A stretch of DNA of 6,266 nt from Leptolinea sp. UBA1437 (GTDB lineage Bacteria; Chloroflexota; Anaerolineae; Anaerolineales; Anaerolineaceae), in NCBI GenBank assembly GCA_002329625.1, contig DCTP01000059.1, positions 11,075-17,340 on the forward strand, in the 5' to 3' direction. Positions 1 through 6,005 of the stretch are shown in pieces. Each line of letters starts with the position of its first letter. The stretch's first letter is position 1. The translations under genes were made by a program, and so were the position numbers. The notes under the pieces are model-generated. The model was not told the origin of the DNA. It searched no databases and saw only the letters and a program-made list of their open reading frames with translations.

Positions 1-1
1 C

Positions 2-112
2 ACCTACCATCCGCAAAATCTGATTTTTGAAAAAGGTAATATTTTATTCTCTCGTATTTCTTCGGTAGTATATGGATTTTTTAATCCGCAACAAAACGAT
101 ACTGTCAATTAA
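2..112 (+). CDS. C-terminal tail of an unrecognised protein (partial, 5' end outside window)
   Basis: A + strand frame is open from the left edge and ends with TAA at 110-112, giving 36 codons. The tail is mixed in composition, with residues such as NLIFEKGN and a polar end NPQQNDTVN. The other two + frames hit stops within about 30 bases. I do not recognise a family, and no domain can be assigned from so short a piece. It would be convergent with the response regulator, whose stop lies 13 bases further on, and no hairpin terminator is visible in that gap. The open frame could also be chance in AT-rich DNA. The call rests on the uninterrupted frame and on the plausible gene arrangement. Confidence 0.45.
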   Translation, partial: TYHPQNLIFEKGNILFSRISSVVYGFFNPQQNDTVN

Positions 113-125
113 CCAAGCTTCCGTT

Positions 126-779
126 TTACAGATAATCTTTCAAATTATGTTCGACCGCATAAGCAGCCGCTTCGGCTCGGTTGCTCGTGCCTAATTTGGA
201 TAAGATACTGCTGACATAATTTCGAACAGTTCCTTCTCCTAAGAATAAAGACTTTGCTATTTCCCGATTTGTCTTTCCCTCCGAAACAAGAATCAACACA
301 TGTTTTTCCTGTTGACTTAATATCGCAAATGCCGATGCTTCTTCTTCTTTTACAGCTCGGCGAACTTCCTGAAAGACACGTTGTGTCACAAGCGGATCCA
401 AAAGAGCATCTCCTCTGGCTACAGATTCAAGAGATCGAACCAAATCTTCACTGCTGATTTGTTTTAATAGGTATCCAGAAGCTCCGGCTCTAATTGCAGA
501 AAAAAGCATCTCGTCTTCGGCATAAGATGTCAGCATGACAACTTTGACATCCGGATATTTTTGCGTAATTTCTTCACAGGCGTCAATACCAGATTGCCCG
601 GGAAGCCGAATATCCATTAGAACAATATCCGGTCGCAATTTTCCGGTGATTTCGATCGCTTCTTTTGCATTGCTCGCTTCCCCGACCACCTCGAATCGCG
701 ATCCCTGTTCAAGAAGAGATTTAAGACCAAGTCTGACAACTTCATGATCATCTACGAGAACAATGCGTATTTTATTCAT
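126..779 (-). CDS. NarL/LuxR-family two-component response regulator (REC + HTH)
   Basis: A 217-residue DNA-binding response regulator of normal length for the NarL/FixJ class. The N-terminal receiver domain (about residues 3-120) has the acidic pair D10-D11, phospho-acceptor D56 in LMDIRLPG, the switch residue T84 and the conserved K106, so it should be phosphorylatable. A linker (about 121-150) leads to a LuxR-type helix-turn-helix (about 152-212), with LSQQEKHVL, the SEGKTNREIAKSLFL helix pair and the recognition region GTVRNYVSSILSKLG. The start is supported by an AGGAG Shine-Dalgarno nine bases upstream. No histidine kinase gene adjoins it: a flavoprotein gene diverges upstream and a + strand tail converges downstream. 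It therefore looks like an orphan regulator within this window. The VRNYV/NRAEAAAYA ending resembles DevR/LiaR-like regulators common in Chloroflexota and Actinobacteria. The family call is firm; the signal and target genes are unknown, though its own promoter carries palindromes that it might bind. Confidence 0.95.
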   Translation of the reverse strand: MNKIRIVLVDDHEVVRLGLKSLLEQGSRFEVVGEASNAKEAIEITGKLRPDIVLMDIRLPGQSGIDACEEITQKYPDVKVVMLTSYAEDEMLFSAIRAGASGYLLKQISSEDLVRSLESVARGDALLDPLVTQRVFQEVRRAVKEEEASAFAILSQQEKHVLILVSEGKTNREIAKSLFLGEGTVRNYVSSILSKLGTSNRAEAAAYAVEHNLKDYL

Positions 780-788
780 CTGTTGGAA

Positions 789-793
789 CTCCT
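789..793 (-). promoter_or_regulatory. Shine-Dalgarno of the response regulator
   Basis: On the - strand this reads AGGAG, nine bases before the ATG at 779-777. It fixes the start of the response regulator and contrasts with the absence of any such motif before the divergent flavoprotein gene. Confidence 0.75.
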
Positions 794-814
794 ACGGCAT
801 TAAATAATTTTTGC

Positions 815-832
815 TTTTTTAATCTTAAAAAA
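815..832. repeat. AT-only inverted repeat in the response regulator leader
   Basis: TTTTTTAA and TTAAAAAA face each other around a two-base TC centre. In the predicted leader of the regulator transcript this could form only a weak A-U hairpin. It has no G-C stem, so it is not credible as an intrinsic terminator. It may simply be AT-rich spacer DNA or a bend. Confidence 0.3.
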
Positions 833-835
833 ACA

Positions 836-866
836 ATGACATGTCATAATTTTAATATGTCATATT
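836..866. promoter_or_regulatory. Candidate operator: paired ATGTCATA palindromes around the regulator promoter
   Basis: A perfect 12-bp palindrome, ATGACATGTCAT, lies at 836-847. A second, AATATG-T-CATATT, lies at 854-866. The word ATGTCATA repeats directly at 841-848 and 857-864, exactly 16 bp apart. The first palindrome is centred at 841/842, where transcription from the predicted - strand promoter should start; the second lies inside that promoter's spacer. A further TGACA half-site is at 880-884. This placement is what one expects of a repressor or autoregulatory site. Binding by the adjacent response regulator is an inference from proximity only; no known consensus is matched. Confidence 0.5.
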
Positions 867-877
867 ATTCTTATCAA
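849..877 (-). promoter_or_regulatory. Sigma-70-type promoter for the response regulator
   Basis: Read on the - strand, TTGATA (877-872, five of six consensus bases) is followed by a 17-bp spacer and TAAAAT (854-849, five of six). Transcription would begin near 842, leaving a leader of about 60 bases before the ATG. This is the best-matching promoter in the window and it faces the right way for the regulator gene. Confidence 0.6.
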
Positions 878-900
878 CCTGACAAGTTTCATTGTACACT
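871..900 (+). promoter_or_regulatory. Candidate promoter for the flavoprotein gene, giving a leaderless mRNA
   Basis: TTATCA (871-876, four of six) and TACACT (895-900, four of six) are 18 bp apart on the + strand. The -10 box ends only eight bases before the ATG at 909, so transcription would start at or within about two bases of the start codon. No Shine-Dalgarno motif precedes that ATG. The -35 box overlaps the -35 box of the divergent regulator promoter (872-877). The match is moderate, so this is a candidate, not a certainty. Confidence 0.45.
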
Positions 901-908
901 AAAAAACT

Positions 909-2141
909 ATGCAAGGCAATGCGTTTAAAGTAGCAATTCTCGGTGGCGGTCCGGCAGGAATTGCTGCCGCACTAATGATACGTCATATATCCGATTATGA
1001 TGTTTATCTATTTGATGCAAACCCGAAAATCGGCAGAAAATTATCGGTAACGGGGAGCGGACGATGCAACCTGACCAACCTTGAATTAGACCCGGATCGT
1101 TATTATTCAACTCAACCGGCAGATCTCAGTCCTGTTCTTTCTCGTTGGTCACCGGCTGATTTACGGTTGTTCTTTGATCGGATCGGCCTTCCTACCACTG
1201 CGACCGACGATGGGTGGGTTTATCCACAGTCTTTTTCCGCCGCAAATGTTGTTCAAATTTTATCCAGCAATTTAATAGAACATAATGTTCACCTGGTTGA
1301 AAATACCAAGGTTTCGTCAATAATACTTTACGGAAACCGGTTCCAATTAACCTTCGATAATAGGAAAGACCCTCAAATTTTCGACCGAATCTTAATTGCG
1401 ACGGGAAGTAAAGCTTTTCCTCAATTACGGGCAGACACGGGTATTGTGTCGGAGTTGAAAAATTTCGGAATTCAAGTCGCTCCCTTTTTTCCGGCTTTAT
1501 CCCCGATTTTATTGGAAAATGGATCTCATAAACTTCTATCCGGCATTCGCTTGGATGTGAACCTGAAACTTTTCCGGGAAAGCAGGCAAATAGATGAATC
1601 CTTCGGGAATATCATTTTTACAGACTTTGGAATGAACGGCCCAGGCTGTATGAATCTCAGCCATCGAATTCAGTTGCTTCTTGAAAATCATCCGTATTTC
1701 AAGGTCGATTTTATCCCTCAAGAAAAATCAAAAATAATTGAGGGGATTTTTAATAGCAAGCAAGATCAAAATTATCCTTATCGTGATATTTTTCTCTCCA
1801 TATTACCGATGAAATTAGTCGATTTCTTTTTTAATGAATGGAAAATAGCCGCCGATACAAAATGTTCCGAAATTAATCATCAATCGTTCGGTTCCCATAT
1901 GGATCAATTAAGAAATTTTAAAATACAAATTAAAGGGACAAAAGGATTTAAAGAATCCCAGGCTTGTTCCGGAGGAGTCCTCTTATCGGAAATCGATCTC
2001 CAGACAATGGAATCCTTAAAAATTCCGGGAATTTATTTTGCCGGAGAAATATTGGATGTGGTTGGTCCTTGCGGAGGGTACAACCTCCATTGGGCATTTT
2101 CCAGCGGATTAATAGCGGGAGAAGCGATGGGTAAAGCTTAA
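909..2141 (+). CDS. BaiN/HI0933-family NAD(P)/FAD-dependent oxidoreductase
   Basis: A 410-residue flavoprotein of the HI0933/YhiN/BaiN family, normal in length. The N terminus has a Rossmann dinucleotide fold with GGGPAG at residues 12-17 for FAD. It is followed by the family signature GRKLSVTGSGRCNLTN at 42-57. Mid-protein FTDFGMNGPG (237-246) corresponds to the family's FT-x-G-x-SGP segment. The C-terminal part has SGGV (354-357) and the FAD-closing region YFAGEILDVVGPCGGYNL (376-393). BaiN itself was described in clostridial bile-acid dehydroxylation, but most family members have no proven substrate, so only a cytoplasmic flavin-dependent redox role is claimed. The gene diverges from the response regulator and converges with typA, making it probably monocistronic. 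There is no Shine-Dalgarno before the ATG. The start is supported by the glycine motif sitting at the usual distance from the N terminus and by the nearby -10-like box. Confidence 0.92.
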   Translation: MQGNAFKVAILGGGPAGIAAALMIRHISDYDVYLFDANPKIGRKLSVTGSGRCNLTNLELDPDRYYSTQPADLSPVLSRWSPADLRLFFDRIGLPTTATDDGWVYPQSFSAANVVQILSSNLIEHNVHLVENTKVSSIILYGNRFQLTFDNRKDPQIFDRILIATGSKAFPQLRADTGIVSELKNFGIQVAPFFPALSPILLENGSHKLLSGIRLDVNLKLFRESRQIDESFGNIIFTDFGMNGPGCMNLSHRIQLLLENHPYFKVDFIPQEKSKIIEGIFNSKQDQNYPYRDIFLSILPMKLVDFFFNEWKIAADTKCSEINHQSFGSHMDQLRNFKIQIKGTKGFKESQACSGGVLLSEIDLQTMESLKIPGIYFAGEILDVVGPCGGYNLHWAFSSGLIAGEAMGKA

Positions 2142-4001
2142 CTACAAGTCGGATAATTTTTCTCTTTCCCTTTTCTGTGTCTTCCCGCGTTCTTCGGTAT
2201 CCAAAATCTTCTTTCGAATTCTAAAATTGGTCGGAGTAACTTCCAATAATTCATCTTCAGCCAAATATTCTATAGCTTCATCCAAACTCATCTGCCGGAC
2301 GGCGTTCAAACGAACTTCGATATCTTTATTGGATTGGCGCATGTTGGTCAGATGCTTTTTCTTGCAAACATTCACAGTCAAATCCGTCACGCGCATGGAT
2401 TCGCCGACAACCATTCCTTCATAAACTTCTACGCCCGGACCGATGAATAAAACACCTCTCTCTTCAGCGTTTTTTAAACCGTAAGTTGTCGTCAGACCAT
2501 CTTCCCATGCAACGATGGAATTTGTATTACGCGAAGCAATCGGACCGGCATAGGGGGCGTATTCCAGAAAAGACGAATTAATAACACCCATTCCATGAGT
2601 GGCTGTAAGAAACTGATAGCGGAATCCGAGTAATCCCCGAGTCGGAACTATGTAATGCAAATGGACCGAACTGTCCGGATTATCCGTAATTTCCTGAATC
2701 CTGCCCTTCCTTGACCCTAACATTTCCACTACCGTCCCGACCGTATCGGGGCTGGTATCAATGTAAACTTCTTCAAACGGTTCCAATAATTCACCGTTGG
2801 ATCCTTCGATCATAATTACTTCGGGTCTGGAAACTTGAAATTCATATCCTTCTCTGCGCATTGTTTCGATAAGAATTGCTAAATGAAGCTCACCCCGTCC
2901 CGAGACAACAAAATTATCGGTAGTATCTGTCTCTTCGACTCTCAATGCGACATTGTTTCGCAATTCCGAAAAAAGACGTTCTCGTAACTTTCTGGACGTA
3001 CTGAATTTTCCTTCTCTTCCGGCGAAAGGAGAGGAATTTACACCGAATGTCATTTTTACGGTCGGTTCTTCCACTGAAATAACAGGTAATGCTTCCGGAT
3101 AATTCGGATCTGATAGGGTATCCCCGATGGAAATTTCATTAAGCCCCGCGATAGAAATAATTTCACCTGCGGAGGCTTCCTGCGTTTCTACTTTACTCAA
3201 TCCGCTGTAAGTATAGAGATATCTGGCATTTTCCGGTACGATAGTACCGTCCGGCTTTATTCTGGATAAATTCATACCGGCTTTTAATTTTCCTCGATGA
3301 ATCCTTCCGATGACCCCTAACCCGCGATATTCGTCATAAAATATATTACTGACCACCATTTGAAACGGCTGGTCGATTTCCACTTCCGGCGGATTGATTT
3401 TTCTTAAAATTGTTTGGAACAGCGGCTGTAAATTTTCGGATAATTCCGGCGTATATCCGGCTTTTCCTTTTATTCCGTCCGCGTAAATGATCGGAAAATC
3501 GGCTTGCTCATCCGTAGCCCCCAGATCAATAAATAAATCAAATATTTTGTTTAATGTTCGCTCGGGGTCGGCATCTTTTCGATCCATTTTATTAATCACA
3601 ACAATCACTCTCAAACCCATAGCAAGTGCTTTTTTCAAAACAAAACGAGTTTGAGCCATCGGTCCTTCCGCGGCATCTACTAATAACAATGCACCGTCGA
3701 CCATATTCATAACCCGTTCGACTTCTCCTCCAAAATCAGCATGGCCGGGTGTATCGACAATGTTTATCTTTACCATTTCACCAGTATCGGGATCCGGTAT
3801 CGAGATTGCAGTATTCTTTGACAAAATGGTAATTCCACGCTCTCGTTCGAGGTCATTGGAATCCATCACTCTTTCTTCAACTTGCTGATTGGCGCGAAAT
3901 ACTTTCGCCTGTTTCAACATTGCATCAACGAGTGTGGTTTTTCCATGATCAACATGAGCGATTATCGCGATATTTCGAAGGTCATTTCTAATTGTTTTCA
4001 T
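2142..4001 (-). CDS. typA: Ribosome-associated translational GTPase TypA/BipA
   Basis: A 619-residue translation-factor GTPase related to EF-G and LepA; E. coli BipA has about 607 residues. It acts in the cytoplasm on the ribosome, and in other bacteria it supports ribosome assembly and growth under cold or stress. All G motifs are intact: AHVDHGKTT (15-23), RGITI (55-59), DTPGH (83-87) and NKMD (137-140). Domain order is as expected: GTPase (about 1-200), beta-barrel (about 205-300), two EF-G-like alpha/beta domains (about 310-485), then the BipA-specific C-terminal domain with TNMRQSNKD and DELLEVTPTNFRIRKK. A charged extension of roughly ten residues ends the protein. It lies 23 bases downstream of the VUT-type transporter on the same strand, probably co-transcribed, although TATAAA at 4029-4024 could serve an internal promoter. 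Only a weak purine run (AGAAAAAA) precedes the ATG. The start is fixed by the usual short distance to the P-loop. The stop codon touches the stop of the convergent flavoprotein gene. Confidence 0.98.
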   Translation of the reverse strand: MKTIRNDLRNIAIIAHVDHGKTTLVDAMLKQAKVFRANQQVEERVMDSNDLERERGITILSKNTAISIPDPDTGEMVKINIVDTPGHADFGGEVERVMNMVDGALLLVDAAEGPMAQTRFVLKKALAMGLRVIVVINKMDRKDADPERTLNKIFDLFIDLGATDEQADFPIIYADGIKGKAGYTPELSENLQPLFQTILRKINPPEVEIDQPFQMVVSNIFYDEYRGLGVIGRIHRGKLKAGMNLSRIKPDGTIVPENARYLYTYSGLSKVETQEASAGEIISIAGLNEISIGDTLSDPNYPEALPVISVEEPTVKMTFGVNSSPFAGREGKFSTSRKLRERLFSELRNNVALRVEETDTTDNFVVSGRGELHLAILIETMRREGYEFQVSRPEVIMIEGSNGELLEPFEEVYIDTSPDTVGTVVEMLGSRKGRIQEITDNPDSSVHLHYIVPTRGLLGFRYQFLTATHGMGVINSSFLEYAPYAGPIASRNTNSIVAWEDGLTTTYGLKNAEERGVLFIGPGVEVYEGMVVGESMRVTDLTVNVCKKKHLTNMRQSNKDIEVRLNAVRQMSLDEAIEYLAEDELLEVTPTNFRIRKKILDTEERGKTQKREREKLSDL

Positions 4002-4024
4002 TTTTTTCTAATTCAAATCAGAGT

Positions 4025-4660
4025 TTATAGCTCTGTCTCTTTTCCTAAATAGATTAAAGGTACACTCACAAGCGTAACAAGATACTTTATTACGACATTC
4101 CCGATAAAAATCTCCCATACAGCCGGTAACGGAATCATTCCATAAAAAGCGATAAACGCAAAAAGCAGAGAGTCAACGGGAACACTTACTCCGTTGGAGA
4201 TCAGAACGCGTGCCCACAGATGTTTTCTCGTAATTTTTTCAACCCACCAGCTGTAAATCTCCGTATCGATTAATTCGGAACAAAGTTCCGCGATAATCGA
4301 AGCAATTGTTATTCGCCACACCGGCGTTAAAACTTTGATCCAATTTTCACTCCCACCAGCGGATAAATCAACCGGAAGAACAGAAACAAAGAAAAAATAT
4401 CCGGCCATAAATAGATTTATTCCCGCTGCGGAATAAATAAGCGTTTTTGTATGTTCCTTCCCTAATATTTTATGGGCAATGTCCCTGAGTGTAAAAGAAA
4501 TCGGGTAAACAAAAGTACCAGCATCCAAAGCCAATCCAAATATCGAAACAATTTGTAAACTGCTGATATCGGCGATCATTTGAACGCCGATGTAAGCCGC
4601 AATCGCAATAATCGCCGCTTTGTTAAATGAGAATGGCGTCTTTATCTTATCCGGTTCCAT
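4025..4660 (-). CDS. VUT/YhhQ-family membrane transporter (probable queuosine-precursor importer)
   Basis: A 211-residue integral membrane protein of the VUT (DUF165/YhhQ) family, with about six hydrophobic segments (roughly 15-35, 37-58, 73-95, 110-131, 155-177 and 182-205). Family-type features are YPISFTLRDIAHKILGK (52-68), RITIASIIAEL with downstream D132 (116-136), and the S-x(7)-DSLLF-x-FIAF stretch (155-172). In E. coli YhhQ takes up the queuosine precursors preQ0 and preQ1; the substrate here is inferred from the family and could differ. It is the first gene of a probable pair with typA. No Shine-Dalgarno is seen. A perfect TATAAT begins 16 bases before the ATG, so the mRNA leader should be only a few bases long. 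That leaves no room for a preQ1 riboswitch, which precedes such transporters in some bacteria. The substrate assignment is moderately sure; membership of the family is strong. Confidence 0.85.
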   Translation of the reverse strand: MEPDKIKTPFSFNKAAIIAIAAYIGVQMIADISSLQIVSIFGLALDAGTFVYPISFTLRDIAHKILGKEHTKTLIYSAAGINLFMAGYFFFVSVLPVDLSAGGSENWIKVLTPVWRITIASIIAELCSELIDTEIYSWWVEKITRKHLWARVLISNGVSVPVDSLLFAFIAFYGMIPLPAVWEIFIGNVVIKYLVTLVSVPLIYLGKETEL

Positions 4661-4671
4661 ACCAACGGTGG

Positions 4672-4677
4672 ATTATA
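4672..4677 (-). promoter_or_regulatory. Perfect -10 box close to the VUT-family gene start
   Basis: On the - strand this reads TATAAT, with eleven bases between it and the ATG at 4660. Transcription would start about 2-6 bases before the start codon. The expected -35 position (4700-4695) reads CTGTCG, only three of six consensus bases, so recognition would depend mostly on the -10 box. No Shine-Dalgarno lies between the box and the ATG. Confidence 0.5.
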
Positions 4678-4690
4678 ATGAATTTTGGGT

Positions 4691-4719
4691 TTGCCGACAG
4701 TTTCCGGTCAAAAAATAAT
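4691..4719 (+). promoter_or_regulatory. Candidate promoter for the glycosyltransferase gene
   Basis: TTGCCG (4691-4696, four of six) and AATAAT (4714-4719, five of six) are separated by 17 bp and face the glycosyltransferase gene. The leader would be about 75 bases. Its -35 box overlaps the position where the divergent transporter promoter would have its own -35. The match is moderate in AT-rich DNA. Confidence 0.4.
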
Positions 4720-4800
4720 GATGACCGATCGATATGAAGTTATATTTTTCTGGTAAACTGAAGACAAAACAAGAAAATCCCTGAAAAGGATAATGAACGG

Positions 4801-5997
4801 ATGAAAAAAAAGGTTTTAATACTAACCGCGGATGCCGGATTCGGACACAGAAGTGCAGCAAATGCAATTGCGAGCGCATTGTCGAAAGAGACAAAATTTG
4901 AGATTGAAACAAGGATCGAGAATTTATTAGATTCACCCAAGACACCGGCACCTCTCCGAAATACACAAACGGGATACGATAAAATTGTTACGGAATCTCC
5001 GAAATTTTATGAATTCAGTTATGAAAGCAGCGATAAACGCCTTCCGACAAATGTGGCAAAGATCGGTCTCTCTGCGATGCTGTACGGTCCGTTTTCAAAA
5101 ACAATGAAAGAATTCAATCCGGATGTTCTTGTAAATACTTATCCGCTGTATCAAGGTCCCGCCCAAACTTGGTACCTTCTCAATGAGGATGCAAAAAAAG
5201 CGATCAGTAAATCAAAAAAAACGGATGATGATTCCAAATCATCCTCGAGGCACAAACACATACCGATGATAACAATTATTACGGATCTTGTTTCCGTTCA
5301 TTTGATCTGGATGAGCACATTACCCGATATCTATTGTGTCGCTACCCAAGAAATGAAAGAGCAAATCGCCGGTTTCGGAGTCGATCGAGAGCGGATTCTA
5401 TGCACCGGTATTCCCGTTAATCCAGTTTTTGCCGAGGAAAAAAGATCAAAAAAGGAATTAAGAGAGCAATTGGGGTGGAATCCGGAAAAAACTACCATTA
5501 TTGCGATCGGAAGCAAGCGTGTCTCAAATATGATGGATTATTTGGATCTCATCAACCATAGCGGATTCAATATCCAATTGATTATGGTCGCCGGCGGAGA
5601 TGAAACTCTCTATCAGGAGATGCAAAATACGACTTGGCACGTTCCGGCAACAATCTATAATTTTACAAAAGAATTACCTGTGATGATGCTTGCATCAGAT
5701 ATCGTTGTAACGAAAGCGGGAGGGCTTATTACCAGCGAGTCGCTTGCAGCCTCCCTGCCGATGATCTTAATCGATGTTTTGCCGGGTCAAGAAGAGGGAA
5801 ATGCTTTATATATCCAGGAGAACAATGCAGGTGTCCATGCAAAAAAACCGATCGACATTTTGCACACGCTAACGCACTGGTTCGAAAATGACGGATATGA
5901 ATTAAGGAAATTTACGGAAAACGCCAGAAAAATCGGTAAGCCAAGGTCAAGTCTGGATATAGCTGACCTTATTGTAGAGAAATTATCAGAATCATAG
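4801..5997 (+). CDS. GT28 glycosyltransferase, MGDG synthase/diacylglycerol glucosyltransferase type
   Basis: A 398-residue GT-B enzyme of the monogalactosyldiacylglycerol-synthase-like family. It probably transfers a sugar from a UDP-sugar to diacylglycerol at the inner face of the cytoplasmic membrane. The N-terminal lipid-acceptor domain begins with TADAGFGHRSAANAI (9-23), the family's G-x-GH motif. ITDLVSVHLIW (160-170) and the linker GIPVNPVF (203-210) follow. The C-terminal donor-binding domain has TKAGGLITSESLA (304-316) and PGQEEGNA (328-335), the expected UDP-sugar contacts. A lysine/serine/aspartate-rich stretch at about 131-153 looks like an inserted flexible loop, and the usual glycine-rich turn of the donor domain reads IGSKRVSN (236-243). 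The sugar and exact acceptor cannot be read from the sequence; peptidoglycan-type MurG activity is less likely given the MGDG-type N terminus. AAAGGA lies ten bases before the ATG, supporting this start. The BMP-type gene follows after eight bases, so the two are very likely co-expressed. Confidence 0.9.
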   Translation: MKKKVLILTADAGFGHRSAANAIASALSKETKFEIETRIENLLDSPKTPAPLRNTQTGYDKIVTESPKFYEFSYESSDKRLPTNVAKIGLSAMLYGPFSKTMKEFNPDVLVNTYPLYQGPAQTWYLLNEDAKKAISKSKKTDDDSKSSSRHKHIPMITIITDLVSVHLIWMSTLPDIYCVATQEMKEQIAGFGVDRERILCTGIPVNPVFAEEKRSKKELREQLGWNPEKTTIIAIGSKRVSNMMDYLDLINHSGFNIQLIMVAGGDETLYQEMQNTTWHVPATIYNFTKELPVMMLASDIVVTKAGGLITSESLAASLPMILIDVLPGQEEGNALYIQENNAGVHAKKPIDILHTLTHWFENDGYELRKFTENARKIGKPRSSLDIADLIVEKLSES

Positions 5998-6000
5998 GAG
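5996..6000 (+). promoter_or_regulatory. Shine-Dalgarno of the BMP-type gene overlapping the preceding stop codon
   Basis: AGGAG shares its first two bases with the TAG stop of the glycosyltransferase (5995-5997) and lies five bases before the ATG at 6006. This geometry suggests translational coupling of the two genes and fixes the start of the second. Confidence 0.75.
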
Positions 6001-6005
6001 AAAAA

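Noticed and set aside
1..10. A - strand gene starting at 10 and running off the left edge, downstream of the response regulator
   Set aside because: Only three codons are visible and no Shine-Dalgarno precedes the ATG. The open + strand tail explains the region better.
74..87. Short inverted repeat GGATT-TTTT-AATCC near the left edge
   Set aside because: A five-bp stem inside the probable coding tail, not followed by a T-run. Too weak to call a terminator.
815..832. Possible intrinsic terminator between the response regulator and the flavoprotein
   Set aside because: The inverted repeat is A-T only and lies at the 5' side of both divergent genes, where no terminator is expected.
4661..4800. 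preQ1 riboswitch before the VUT-family transporter
   Set aside because: No preQ1-I-like stem-loop with an A-rich tail could be found on the - strand. The TATAAT box next to the ATG would leave such an element outside the transcript.
4793..4804. Three-codon upstream reading frame (Met-Asn-Gly-stop) whose TGA overlaps the glycosyltransferase ATG
   Set aside because: Its ATG is only two bases after the AAAGGA motif, too close for good initiation, while the gene's own ATG is ten bases away. Such short frames arise easily by chance.
4673..4966. Open frames on the - strand antisense to the start of the glycosyltransferase
   Set aside because: They lack recognisable motifs and a ribosome binding site. 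They run opposite a gene with strong family motifs, so they are shadow frames.
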